DNA of 64,000 bases from contig NC_063446.1 in assembly GCF_020379485.1 (NCBI RefSeq), positions 19,479,525-19,543,524 on the forward strand. Direction: 5' to 3'. A program made the position numbers and the translations under genes. The notes beneath the pieces are model-generated. The model did no database searches, was not told the origin of the DNA, and was given only the letters and a program-made list of their open reading frames with translations. The first letter of the stretch is position 1; each line of letters opens with the position of its first letter. The DNA is from Brassica napus. Its lineage: Eukaryota; Streptophyta; Magnoliopsida; Brassicales; Brassicaceae. This document shows, piece after piece, positions 1 through 11,058 of the stretch.

Positions 1-856
1 TTTATATGTGTGTGTGTTTATACAGAAAAGAGATTGTTATGCATTGAACCCAAAAAGATCAATAATAAAAAGTCAACTCCAATAAACAGTTCATTACTAA
101 ATCCCTTTATAAAGATATCTGCTAGAGTCACCGGTGCCTTTGTCACCGGCATCTTCGTTACCGTTCGATCTAAGCAACATATCTGTGTGTGATTCTTAGG
201 AACCGCACATGGCCGTGACGGTATCACTACTGATCTTTCGCCACCCCACAATCCTCCAATAATTGAATAGAAAATTGTTCTTAAGTCTGGGGAAGAGCGT
301 TTGATTCTTGGAACAATTTTTAAAGAGAACTATATTCCATATTGTTATAAACGTAAATGTATAAAAATAAATACTTTTCCATTCTGTAACATATGATACT
401 CAACAATTCAACATTCATACCAAAAAAAATATGATACTAATACTGGTAATCAGTGAAAGCGCAAATGCAAAAACGTAGAAACCAATGTTTTTAAATCTCA
501 ATCGGATTACTTCTTCTGTTATTGGGTCAGTGTATCGATCATGAATGAACCATGAAAAAATAATTTAAGTAATATGTAATTATAGATTAATTATAAAAAT
601 ATAAGAAATATTTTACATTAAGAGAATATAATAAGTATTTAAATTATTTAATAATTTTTGTAACAAGTTAGAAGTTACGACATATGATAAAAATACAACA
701 AAATTAAAATTAACAAATGTTTAAATGTCTAGTATAAATAATAAAATTAACTTTAAAATATAAAATAGCCCAAAAGTAAAAGCAACATATCGGAACTGTA
801 GTAGACTGTAATAAGAAAATAGCCAAGTAAATAAAATGAAGATTATAGTTGTACTC
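1..856. other. AT-rich stretch, no gene seen
   Basis: No coding region, RNA gene or element boundary is recognised. The only moderately GC-rich part is about 120-300. It contains a short duplicated GTCACCGG motif (about 127-150) and overlapping short open frames of 60-77 codons on both strands, none resembling a known family. The rest is AT-rich with many stops. It is probably decayed repeat DNA. Confidence 0.5.
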
Positions 857-1256
857 GACTAAAGAAACATAGCGATCTGCGAGAAAAAAAACCATCACAA
901 TTTCCTTGCAAATCGGTATTTGCATAACTGCGAGAAAATTTATTCTTTCGCAAATTGTTACTTAAAATTAAAAACATTCCCAATTTTTTTTGAAATTTGC
1001 AAAAAAAAAGAAATATCTTGCGATCTAAGGAATTTACTCTCTCGCAAATTTTGCGAGGAAAATAGTTTCTCGTAAATGTGTGAAGACATTGTGAATCTCT
1101 CTAAATTTTAATAGCTTTAATATTTTTTAAATAGTAAATATTTATATATAAATAAATTTAATAAAAAACATAATTAAAATAAAAATAAATTAGAAATATA
1201 AGTCATTACAAAAAAATTTAAAAACATAATTTCTAAACTAAAATACAAAGAAACAA

Positions 1257-1865
1257 CTAAATTTCTTGAGAATCATCTTCGGAATCACGGTTTTCGCCTT
1301 CAAAATTCTTGGAAGGCGTGGTAGGAGTCTGAAGAATGATCGCCACACCAGAATCTTTGGTAGCTAGATAATGAACAACAACGTTCAACTTCCCAATCTA
1401 ATCACCCTGGCTCCGGGGCTGATCTTTTTGTGTCTGGATCAAAAGAGATTGTTCCTCAATTATCTTCTTCAAACAATGATTTTCATAACCGCTAGAAGAA
1501 AACGAAGCAGAAGTAGATGCTAAAGATTTCATTATAGAGCTCACTCCGTACATTCACCCTTTTTGCATGGAGCGATCTACATAATAAAAGAAAAAGATCA
1601 ATGAAAAATTACAATTAAAAATTTAGCATTGAAAATTGTAACAAATACCTCACAATAGATCATGTTCTTTTCCGCTGGGAAAAGGCCACCAGACCCGGTT
1701 CTTTGGGGATCATCACTAGCAGCCTGAGATAACTCCTTAAATCTAGAAGTCACGACGTTGTAGAGTTGCTGAGATTTTCTGTCGACAAAAGATCCATCTG
1801 GGTTTTGTTTAGTCTGCTAGAGAACCGCAAGCAAGTCGGGAACAGAACACCTAGTTGCCTCAGCC
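1257..1865 (-). pseudogene. En/Spm-type transposase C-terminus (Transposase_24-like), broken
   Basis: Reading minus strand from about 1865, an exon encodes DGSFVDRKSQQLYN, then SGGLFPAEKNMIYCE, followed by a likely intron (about 1575-1650). A second block contains MYGVSSIMKS and ends with an acidic tail and a stop at 1257-1259. This layout (DGSFVD..., then a K-G-x-M-Y-G motif, then coiled-coil and acidic tail) is the C-terminus of plant Ptta/En/Spm transposases. At least three in-frame stops interrupt it: before QTKQNPDG, at the expected Arg before MYG, and after QPRSQGD. It is non-functional. Family identity rests on remembered motifs. Confidence 0.6.
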
Positions 1866-1948
1866 TACAATTAAAATTTTAATGAAGTCTTCAATGTAAA
1901 TGAACTAAGATAAAATAGTTGTAGGCTGAGGCAACTAGGTGTTCTGTT
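1841..1948. repeat. Perfect 30-bp inverted repeat, 48-bp spacer
   Basis: Bases 1841-1870 and 1919-1948 are exact reverse complements over 30 bp. The left arm is part of the transposase-like coding remnant. The right arm is an inverted copy that joins directly to another duplicated sequence (1949-1985, repeated at 2163-2199). The arrangement looks like fill-in or template switching at a rearrangement breakpoint rather than a designed hairpin. Confidence 0.85.
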
Positions 1949-1983
1949 CGATGAATCTTTTTCTAGTTATTTACTTTATAAGT

Positions 1984-2723
1984 CTCTCATGTCTCTTTGG
2001 CTGAGATAATCTAGATAATCTAGTTCTTGTTAAGCTTTTGTAATTTGATCTATCTTATGTTTTCTTTATTTTTGCCAAGATAGTTCATACTTAAATTTTT
2101 TTCTAGATTTTTTTTCATTAATATGAAATTTACAATTTAGCAGAAAAAATGTAGATTGTTATTCGATGAATCGTTTTCTAGTTATTTACTTTATAAGTCT
2201 GTCTTTTTTTAAAAAAAGATAATAATTACACTTTATTTGATTTTGTTTCTTTGTTTTTAATGTTTGTCAAAATAGCTTAATTGGTTGATTTGGATTCACT
2301 ATTACACAAATTTATGTCTACACCTGGAACAAGATTAAATATATATATTTGCAGCCGTAACTATACACAAATAAATATTATCTTGAATTTGCCTTCTTCA
2401 ACGAACTTTTCAGTATTATAAATGTTATCCTTCGCACCGGTTTAACTGCATCACATATACTCTATTTCTTATAAGGTATAAATATCCTCTTGGCATATCA
2501 TATAACTTTGGCTACAAAAGCTTGATTTTGTTTCTACCAATGTTTTTAACCTGACTTTGATCCGCGGTTGAATTTGCAAACACAATGATCTATTACGTAA
2601 TCCAATTTGAGTTTAAAGAAAAAAATCATTATTTAAAAACTCAATAAAATTACAAAAATCGTTAAACCAAAACCCGGCTACCAGTTAAAATAATATGTGA
2701 TACGATGCTTAATTCAGTTTGAC
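1984..2723 (+). repeat. Left arm of about 740-bp inverted repeat
   Basis: This block reappears as its reverse complement at 3189-3929 with only scattered substitutions and small indels. The inner boundary is sharp at 2723, where both arms end in AATTCAGTTTGAC. It lies inside the CACTA element, whereas its partner lies beyond the CACTA terminus at 2902. No coding sequence is recognised within it. Confidence 0.85.
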
Positions 2724-2902
2724 GGATGTCTGACCAAAATGATGCTTAGACAGTTCATGTCCGTCAGGATCAGAGTAACGGGCCGCCCAACTATTAAAAA
2801 TCTGCGACGAATGGGAGTAATTTTGCCACACAAATTTCTCGCATATCTGTCACAAATTTGTGAGGGAATATTTTCCTCCCAAATGGAGTGTTTCTTGTAG
2901 TG

Positions 2903-3188
2903 AGCTCATCTTTCTTTCAAACGTAAGCGTAAGTTTTAATGGACGTATACGAGATCATTTCTTGTTGCTCAGTCCTTTTTTCTTCTTGTGGATCCTTTTA
3001 AATACTGATCGATTACGTTTAAAATCAGATGAAAAGTAGCTTGACTAAGAATTCGTATAACTAACTTTTGCAAAACTAGAGCATCATATCTAAAACATCT
3101 ATACCATTCATCTTCTTTTTTTTTTGTAACTCTACCATTCATCTAAACATTCATAAATATATTAAAATACTCTAAAATAACAAGCTAC
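2903..3188. other. Spacer between CACTA end and right inverted arm
   Basis: This is AT-rich DNA flanking the CACTA terminus, forming part of the loop between the two long inverted arms. No gene, RNA or element signature is seen. Confidence 0.5.
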
Positions 3189-3929
3189 GTCAAACTGAAT
3201 TAAACATCGTATCACATATTATTTTAACTGGTAGCCGGGTTTTGGTTTAACGTATTTTGTAATTTTATTGAGTTTTTAAATAATGATTTTTTTCTTTAAA
3301 CTCAAATTGGATTACGTAATAGATCATTTTGTTTGCAAATTCAACCGCGGATCAAAGTCAGGTTAAAAACATTGGTAGAAACAAAATCAAGCTTTTGTAG
3401 CCAAAGTTATTTGATATGCCAAGAGGATATTTATACCTTATAAGAAATAGAGTATATGTGATGCAGTTAAACCGGTGCGAAGGATAACATTTATAATACT
3501 GAAAAGGTCGTTGAAGAAGGCAAATTCAAGATAATATTTATTTGTGGTATAGTTACGGCTGCAAATATATATATTTAATCTTGTTCCAGGTGTAGACATA
3601 AATTTGTGTAATAGTGAATCCAAATCAACCAATTAAGCTATTTTGACAAACATTAAAAACAAAGAAACAAAATCAAATAAAGTGTTATTATTATCTTTTT
3701 TTTTAAAGACAGACTTATAAAGTAAATAACTAGAAAACGATTCATCGAATAACAGTCTATATTTTTTCTGCTAAACTGTAAATTTCATATTAAAGAAAAA
3801 AAATCTAGAAAAAATCTTAAGTCTGAACTATCTTGGTAAAAATAAAGAAAACATAAGATAGATCAAATTACAAAAGCTTAACAAGAACTAGATTATCTAG
3901 ATTATCTCAGCCAAAGAGACATGAGATAA
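3189..3929 (-). repeat. Right arm of about 740-bp inverted repeat
   Basis: Reverse complement of 1984-2723. The outer edge, ending in CATGAGATA, abuts a LINE tail at about 3930. The arm does not include the CACTA terminus found in the loop, so it is a separate copy or an inverted duplication of internal CACTA sequence. The terminal bases show neither LTR TG..CA ends nor obvious short TIRs, so the class of the repeated unit is unknown. Confidence 0.85.
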
Positions 3930-4150
3930 CTGAAGTGCTTCATGTCCTTTGGGATATGATGTTTCTCACTTCCCTATCAATACCAATGAACACTGAAGTT
4001 GCAAGGATGGAAGTTTGGTTATGCACCAAACTGTTTATGCACCAAACTGTTTCTCTGGACATGAAATACTACTGCTTGTGAGGCTATTTTTCGCAACAGC
4101 TTCCAAAGATGAATAACTATCTACATACTCTTTGTGCTTCTGATTTGGCA
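3930..4150 (-). pseudogene. L1-type LINE reverse-transcriptase C-terminal tail
   Basis: On the minus strand, short peptides in shifted frames match the end of plant L1-type LINE ORF2 downstream of zf-RVT: LRKIASQAVVFHV, then RNSLVH, then ATSVFIGIDREVRNIIS. Family members carry an A-x-Q-A-x-x-Y-H-x-W ... RN-x-x-x-H-N ... ID-x-E-V-R-N series here. A 15-18 bp duplication (about 4019-4053, CACCAAACTGTTTATG repeated) and frame changes break the frame. Confidence 0.55.
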
Positions 4151-4243
4151 TTAAATTATTTATAACGACAAAATTAATAAACATATGTCCATAGTTGATT
4201 GTATGTAACTATGATAGTATAGCTTGTGAAACGTTAATCGATA

Positions 4244-4508
4244 CTCCCTCCATTTCAGTTTAGTCGTCGTTACTAAGATAAATTTTCGTTTCAAAATAAG
4301 TGTTGTTTCAAAATAAGTGTCGTTTTATAATTTCAACGCAAAATTTATTAATTTTATATTTCAATTAATTTTTTTTATTGGTTGAAATGTGGTTAGGTGT
4401 ACTGGTAATGATGTTTTATTTAGTAAATATAAAAAATTAAACATTTTCTTAATTTGTGTATTCAAGTGTAAAATGACAATTAAAATGAAACATAGAAAAT
4501 AGTACGGA
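4244..4508. mobile_element. Stowaway-like MITE, degraded
   Basis: Begins TA/CTCCCTCCATTTCAG at 4242-4258, the usual Brassicaceae Stowaway terminus with TA target site. It contains the family phrase AAATAAGTGTCGTTTTA, and ends near 4508 in a degenerate inverse copy. A similar body occurs at 24731-24990 and 56017-56266. Confidence 0.5.
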
Positions 4509-5694
4509 ATATAGCTGGTGAAACGTTTATTGATAGTATATTAGTGTGTAATATAACCGGTAAATACCATTTGCATTTCTTTTCGGGCAAGTCCATTCAC
4601 TAATAGAGTAATAGTATTTTTTTTTTCATTTGCAAAAGGGTTTATTTGTGAAATAACCATTAAAAAAGAACTGTTCCCAGAAAAAAAAAAAGAACTGCTC
4701 CCAGAAAAAAAGAGAACTGCTATTAATACCTACGACAATGCACTCTTTTAGGAGTGCAATACTGTTAAGTCCAGCAATAAACCCAAAAATGTCACTTTAC
4801 AATCATTAGATTAATTGCACTTCAAACAACGTACACCAGAATCAATTACCAAAGCCATTAACAAAAAAGTACAAAATTGATTGCTCTGGGATTCGAACTA
4901 TAAAAAAATAGCTACTACGAAAGAAGCTTTCAAATGTGTCTGGCCACAAGGGCTAGCATCATTTTAGTCTTTGGTTTCAAATTTTTTTTTTTTTTGAGAA
5001 AGGGCATTCTAAGTTACATTTGTCAAATAAGAGTTAAAGAATCGTATGTAAATTTGTTTTGAAACGTTATAAAAAAAATGATCTTGTCAATAAACTTAAC
5101 TTTCACTCAAAACATAAAATACTATTTTGTTTAATCGTCGTAGTTGGAATGTTGAAACAGAGAGAAAAAAAAACAAATATTTACGTGGAAACTAACTAAT
5201 TACTAATTAGCATTTCTGGCACATTTTTTTCTGGTTTACATAAAATATTTAAACTCGATATAATAGTATCACTTAAGTTAAAGATATTACTTTTAATTAA
5301 TTCTAGTGGCGTCTTTCTTCGTCCTCAAACACTGACAAATCAAGAGTAGTATCACACAACACTAAAATATATTAAGGGTATTGGATCCAAATATGTAAAC
5401 CAGTATATTCTCAGTCAGTGTAATTGATCTTAACCTAGACTTTTCTCAGTTTATAGGGTATTGGATCCAAATTTGCTGTCCCACACTATTAACAGCGTCT
5501 TGTGATGCAGCGTGGTCTATTCACTTATTTTAGCTTGTTTTTGGCTTTCTTATTTCTTTTTATGTTTGGTGTTATCCTGTTTCCATGTTTATCCCAATTT
5601 AGTGATAATTCTTTTTCATATAAGGAATGTGTTCTTTTAACACTGGATACGTGTTTCAAAAAAAAAAATAACACTGGATACATCATTATATAAT
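4509..5694. other. AT-rich, no gene seen
   Basis: No gene is recognised. Small-scale repetition includes two copies of GGGTATTGGATCCAAAT (about 5377 and 5457) and two copies of AACACTGGATAC (about 5639 and 5670), consistent with old element edges. Part of 5480-6206 may be the LTR of the Ty3 element whose primer site lies at 6207. Confidence 0.4.
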
Positions 5695-5994
5695 TTATAT
5701 TACAAATGATGATAAACTACTAGTAACATATGCGATATTGATACACAATTTCACAACGAAGCTCTCCCATATCATATCACTCGGATCGAGAGACAGTTCT
5801 GAATGTACGACATCCTCGACGGACATGCTCTCTCTGCAGCACATGATTATAACGAAAAGTTCTGCCTCCAACATTTTGAAACCTTTGATAAGCTTGCGTC
5901 CTATAATCTGCAAAAAATTCATTCTCTAGGAATCGAACCCCAGACTTGGTGTAGAAACCTTTAAACTTTGACCACTAGGACATGTTTCTTCCAC
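5695..5994 (-). mobile_element. tRNA-derived SINE, same family as 21152-21514
   Basis: On the minus strand the element starts near GTGGAAG (5994) and carries an A-box-like segment CCTAGTGGTC (5970-5979) and a B box GGGGTTCGATTCC (5929-5941), about 30-40 bp apart as in tRNA-derived pol III promoters. The 5' half reads like the SINE at 21152-21514, including TTTAAAGG-TTCTACAC. No target duplication could be defined, so the ends are approximate. Confidence 0.5.
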
Positions 5995-6206
5995 AGACAT
6001 GGTTTTTGTTCTATTTAGCTATACATAGGATCGATCCCTTAGTTTGTGAGGGTACATTTTATTCTTTTATTAATTAAAGAAGGCTTTTGCCCTCTAATTT
6101 TTGTTTTTGGCTAGAACATTGGTGTTGTCAACGAATTTAAGAAGACATTGATCTTAGGCATGCGAAGTCTAAATTAAATCATTATCATAGCTTACACTAC
6201 ATTAGT

Positions 6207-6217
6207 TGGTATCAGAT
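6207..6217 (+). other. Primer-binding site of Ty3 element (iMet tRNA type)
   Basis: TGGTATCAGAT matches the start of the plant initiator-Met primer-binding site TGGTATCAGAGC. It lies about 50 bp before the ATG of the gag remnant. The matching LTR should end just upstream, but its borders are not clear. Confidence 0.55.
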
Positions 6218-6263
6218 TTCAGCAATTTTTTTATTTCTCAATTAAAACTCGATCCTCGCTACC

Positions 6264-7349
6264 ATGGCTCCTCGATAAATAGTTAACGACGAACAACCCG
6301 ACGATTTACTCAGACATTTAAACAATTCACCGTAGCGCTTCAAGAAGCTTTACAACAATCAGTAACAAATATCATTGCCACTGTTTTGCAGACACATCAT
6401 GACCTTCACCATGATCGTTGCGGTCGACCACAAAACATAAAACTTTAACGTAACAGAGTTCATGAAGACGAGCACAAGGATGATGATCTCGTGGACAATC
6501 TTTTTGCGATATCGGCTCATGAGCAACTGCATCGTTAAGATGATTACGATTGACATAATGAAGAACGATACAAATGATGTGACATCATCGATGATGCATG
6601 CCATCTCAAATCTTGATGTGATTCAGGATTTTGACAAGATACCAAAATTTCTAGGAACTTTGAACCCATAAGAATTCATTGACTGGCTTCACATGGTTGA
6701 TGAAATTCTAGAGTTTAAACAAGTTCCTCCTGAGATGTGTGCTTCATTGGTTATCGCTCGTTTTAAACGTCGAGCTATGACATGGTGGCAACAACTCAAA
6801 GAATCAAGGGGACAATATAGAAACTATTGTATTGATTTATGGGAGTGTGCCACCAAGCTTATGCGTCGCAACTGCTTCCTCATAACTACGAACACACTCT
6901 ATACAACAAACTGCATAATCTGAGACAAGGCAATTGCCAGCTGAGGAATATGCAACCGACTTCTTTAATATGGCAGCTCGTATCCCTTCAGCAGAATCAG
7001 AGACGCAGATGATTTCTCACTTCATTATAGGGTTACATCCCCAGAAACAGAATGCGCTACAACAATTCAATCCTTCTTCTGTTTTGGAAGCTCATCAACG
7101 TGCAATAGCTATGGAGGTTCAGCTTCGCTCACCATGGGGGACAAGTCAACATTTTCAGAATTCCACACTCAATGATAGTAGTACAAGAACAACGTCTGAA
7201 GGACCCAACACTTCTGATATTCCTAAAACATAGACCAATAATGACACAATTGCTTCATCTTGGCCACCACATAGGATCTTAATTGTTGCTTTTCTTATGG
7301 AGAATGTGGTCACCTTCAAACAGCTTACCCAAAACAAGTTCGACAAGGT
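6264..7349 (+). pseudogene. Ty3/gypsy gag (5' part), multiply broken
   Basis: Begins ATG GCT CCT CGA then a stop. It continues in changing frames through VALQEALQQSVTNIIAT, FDKIPKFLGTLNP, EFIDWLHMVDEILEFK, ARFKRRAMTWWQQLK and MPAEEYATDFFNMAARIPS: the Retrotrans_gag domain with its W-W-Q motif. Near 7284-7342 is a decayed zinc knuckle (CFSYGECGH..., two Cys replaced by Tyr). Several stops and frameshifts make it inactive. The frame reading KQVRQGLV continues after array 1 as IQEVDVT at 15139, so the two parts are one element split by that insertion. Confidence 0.75.
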
Positions 7350-7354
7350 CTAGT
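7350..7354 (+). repeat. Left target-site duplication of array 1 (CTAGT)
   Basis: CTAGT immediately precedes the first LTR. The identical pentamer follows the last LTR at 15134-15138. Five bases is the usual size for LTR-retrotransposon integration. Confidence 0.85.
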
Positions 7355-9009
7355 TGTAGCGGCCCGATCCCCCGGCGTCCGACCGGGGTTATCGAAAGGG
7401 CGTTATGGACACGTGTCTACTCATTTAGACAACCCTACGTGTCCCGTTACTGGTCCCGAGAGCCGACGGGCGCATAACCTTCTTTGAAATACCGTCACAC
7501 CCACATCCATATACTTCTACTTACAGTCCTGCGCACAGGGAAATGGAAATGGAGGAGTGAGCAACAAGTTACTCAGTGAAGTGGCTCTAGACCAGTCTGC
7601 CCGCATGACACTCTATACTACTCTATGCGGGAACTAGGACTGACTAGCCACTACAATCAGGTAATGTATTTTTATCATTTCATACTGTCATCACTAATTG
7701 TCCACATTCAATTCCATACATTTCTAGCAACCTAGTGATCAATCAATACAATGAACTCACTCATTGCCACACACGTTAAACCCTAGACTTAACCGACTCA
7801 TCATACCAAACCGACTCGATCCTATGACACCTTTAACTCCCCGTTACCCGACCATGATGCACATTTTTATATCCCACCTCTCGCGGTTGGCACTTCGTTC
7901 TTATCATCAGTGGGTAGAAGCCTAGTGGGTAGCTTCCACTAGGCTTCTACCCCATATTCATGTGGATTCGCCACATCTCCTATGGGTGCTTCCATATTCT
8001 TGTGGATTCGCCACATCTCCTATGGATACCTAGAGTGAACTACTGCCACACATACTTTCCTTAGACTCTATATGCTTTCCCCACCCATGCTTAACCGTAA
8101 CCTTAATCTTTCATACTTTCACTTATCCTTTCACATCCTTATCATTTTCACTTATCCCTTCCCATTCTCATTCGCTTTCCTTTTCATTTAGACTTGTACT
8201 TGGACTCATTCACTAGACGCCACCCGTTATCGGTGCCACACACAATACACATTGCACTCAAGTTCTACTTCAATAACATTAACAATCATTACTCATCTAT
8301 CAGCTTAGCATTCATTTCTCTCTAGCATCCTAGCTTTAATCTCAAACCACTCATGGGACTACACATCAAAACATACAAGCATACATTACCAATCAATCAT
8401 CGCTACCACAACTCCATTTCAGTTTACTAAGTCCCATTTAACAATATGAGGGTTCTTATGCATCGTGTTCCATTCATCTAACATCCTAGCAATAATCATG
8501 ATCTATCATCCTAGCTTTCAAACAGGGTCTAATCAACCCTAACTCCAACATAAAGGAGTATACAGTACAATGAGAACAAGATGGGTTCAAGACACTCCAC
8601 CTTAGCCTAGATCTGGATCTGGAAACAAGAGGCAAGGGAGAGGAGATTGAGATCTGGTCACCACCACCACTACATGGCGCCGGCGAGGAGAGAGAGAGAG
8701 CGTGCGATGGCGAGGAGAGAGAGAGTGACGGCAAGGAGAGAGAGAGCGACGCGCGGGAGAGAGATAGAGAAGAGAGAGAGGCGGCGTAAGAGAGAAGGGA
8801 GAAAATGAAAAGAGAAGCTTGACGGCTAGGGTTTCCTAGTCTCTCTAAATCTCTGCAGAGCTTCGCTCAAGTTTCAGAATGAGAGAAAAGAAGAGGCTAC
8901 ATCTCTTTTTATAGGAAAGGGTGAAGGGAACCCTAGGTTTTTCTCAAATGGGCCGTAGAGAAGCACATTCTTTTATGAAAATTTTTAGGCCATGAACCAG
9001 GCCGTTACA
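7355..9009 (-). repeat. Array 1 LTR 1 (1655 bp)
   Basis: Minus-strand LTR bounded by TG..CA ends. The end at 7355 has TGTAGCGG on the plus strand where the other copies have TGTAACGG. A minus-strand TATAAAAA box lies at 8906-8913, followed downstream by a CT-rich leader (complement of the GAGAGA tract at about 8690-8790). This copy carries a private 13-bp-scale expansion at 7913-7951. Open frames of 60-84 codons occur but recur in every copy without family resemblance. Confidence 0.9.
7913..7951. repeat. 16-bp hairpin private to LTR 1
   Basis: Bases 7913-7928 (GGTAGAAGCCTAGTGG) and 7936-7951 are exact inverse copies with a 7-base loop. The other LTRs have only a short GTGGG/CCCAC stem here (for example near 9975). 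The longer stem therefore arose in this copy by copying of the adjacent arm. Confidence 0.9.
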
Positions 9010-9417
9010 ATTCCCCCTTGTTAATCAAAATTCGTCCCCGAATTCCAAGCCCTAGACTTCCGAACTTAACATCCGATTTTGAAATGGACTCACACAATCA
9101 CATATCATACAAGGGAGGCATATAAGGCGAGAACAACTTTGCTTGGGATTTTTTTTTTTTTAAAAAAAAACCAATGAATGAATTAAGCTAAGAAAGAAAT
9201 TTTGCAAGTAAAATGGATCTGATCAAAACCTTAATAGACCTATAGATATAGTGGGTGGTTTTGAAATCGTTTACGGAACTTTTAGGGCAATCAAAACTTT
9301 CACAAACTCTTTTCTTTTAATGAAAACAAGTTGTTGTTTTTTTTTTTTTTTGAAAACGTCGGAAATGCTGATCCCTTAGGACAGAACTAAGGGATCTTAA
9401 CCCGCTCTGATACCAAT
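9010..9417 (-). mobile_element. Array 1 internal domain 1 (408 bp)
   Basis: In minus-strand order: primer site TTGGTATCAGAGC just inside 9417; a 10-bp perfect hairpin (9370-9379 with 9387-9396, 7-base loop); a poly-A tract (plus-strand T run about 9339-9352); an uncharacterised AT-rich middle; an A/T homopolymer run (about 9149-9170); TTCGGGGACGAA (9031-9042); and the purine tract next to the LTR (about 9010-9022). There is no open frame of note. These are the cis-acting parts expected for priming and possibly packaging, with all coding sequence lost. Confidence 0.88.
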
Positions 9418-11058
9418 TGTAACGGCCCGATCCCCCGGCGTCCAAACCGAAGTTATCGAAAGGGCGTTATGGACACGTGTCTACTCATTTAGACAACCCT
9501 ACGTGTCCCGTTACTGGTCTCGAGAGCCGACGGGCGCATAACCTTCTTTGAAATACCGTCACACCCACATCCATATACTTCTACTTACAGTCCTGCGCAC
9601 AGGGAAATAGAAATGGAGGAGTGATCAACAAGTTACTCAGTGAAGTGGCTCTAGACCAGCCTGCCCGCATGACACTCTATACTACTCTATGCGGGAACTA
9701 GGACTGACTAGCCACTACAATCAGGTAATGTATTTTTATCATTTCATACTGTCATCACTAATTGTCCACATTCAATTCCATACATTTCTAGCAACCTAGT
9801 GATCAATCATTACAATGAACTCACTCATTGCCACACACGTTAAACCCTAGACTTAGCCGACTCATCATACCATACCGACTCGATCCTATGACACCTTTAA
9901 CCCCCCGTTACCCGACCATGATGCACGTTTGTATATCCCGCCTCTCGCGGTTGGCACTTCGTTCTTATCATCAGTGGGTAGCTCCCACTAGGCTTCTACC
10001 CCATATTAATGTGGATTCGACACATCTCCTATGGGTGCTTCCATATTCTTGTGGATTCGCCACATCTCCTATGGATACCTAGCGTGAACTACTGCCACAC
10101 ATACTTTCCTTAGACTCTATATGCTTTCTCCACCCATGCTTAACCGTAACCTTAATCTTTCATACTTTCACTTATCCTTTCACATCCTTATCATTTTCAC
10201 TTATCCCTTCCCATTCTCATTCGCTTTCCTTTTCATTTAGACTTGTACTTGGACTCATTCACTAGACGCCACCCGTTATCGGTGCCACACACAATACACA
10301 TTGCACTCAAGTTCTACTTCAATAACATTAACAATCATTACTCATCTATCAGCTTAGCATTCATTTCTCTCTAGCATCCTAGCTTTAATCTCAAACAACT
10401 CATGGGACTACACATCCAAACATACAAGCATAAATTACCAATCAATCATCACTACCACAATTCCATTTCAGTTTACTAAGTCCCATTTAACAATATGAGG
10501 GTTCTTATGCATCGTGTTCCATTCATCTAACATCCTAGCAATAATCATGATCTATCATCCTAGCTTTCAAACAGGGTCTAATCAACCCTAACTCCAACAT
10601 AAAGGAGTATACAGTACATGAGAAAAAGATGGGTTCAACACACTCCACCTTAGCCTAGATCTGGATCTGGAAACAAGAGGCAAGGGAGAGGAGATTGAGA
10701 TCTGGTCACCACCACCACTACACGGCGCCGGCGAGGAGAGAGAGAGAGAGCGTGCGATGGCGAGGAGAGAGAGAGTGATGGCAAGGAGAGAGAGAGCGAC
10801 GCGCGGGAGAGAGAGAGAGAAGAGAGAGAGGCGGCGCAAGAGAGAAAGGAGAAAATGAAAAGAGAAGCTTGACGGCTAGGGTTTCCTAGTCTCTCTAAAT
10901 CTCTGCAGAGCTTCGCTCAAGTTTCAGAATGAGAGAAAAGAAGGGGCTACATCTCTTTTTATAGGGAAGGGTGAAGGGAACCCTAGGTTTTCTCAAATGG
11001 GCCGTAGAGAATCACATTCTTTTATGAAAATTTTTGGGCCAGGAACCAGGCCGTTACA
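9418..11058 (-). repeat. Array 1 LTR 2 (1641 bp)
   Basis: Same structure as LTR 1 with perfect TGTAACGG/CCGTTACA ends. Minus-strand TATAAAAA box at 10956-10963. GAGAGA-rich leader complement at about 10735-10830. Shared by internal domains 1 and 2. Confidence 0.9.

Larger units (their letters stand above)
857..2902 (-). mobile_element. Decayed CACTA (En/Spm) transposon
   Basis: The right end reads, on the minus strand, CACTACAAGAAACACTCC, which is the canonical CACTA terminal inverted repeat (minus-strand start at 2902). The left end near 857 (GACTAAAGAAACA) is a degenerate match. Both ends have subterminal runs of motifs such as TTTGCGAG and CAAATTTGTGAGG (about 880-1080 and 2840-2880), as expected for this superfamily. 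The interior holds a Transposase_24-like C-terminal remnant on the minus strand. No matching 3-bp target duplication is visible (CTC left, AGC right), so the left border is uncertain or the site has decayed. Confidence 0.65.

Noticed and set aside
5695..5929. Overlapping 63-75 codon frames at 5695-5929
   Set aside because: They lie in the SINE body on opposite strands; SINEs are non-coding.
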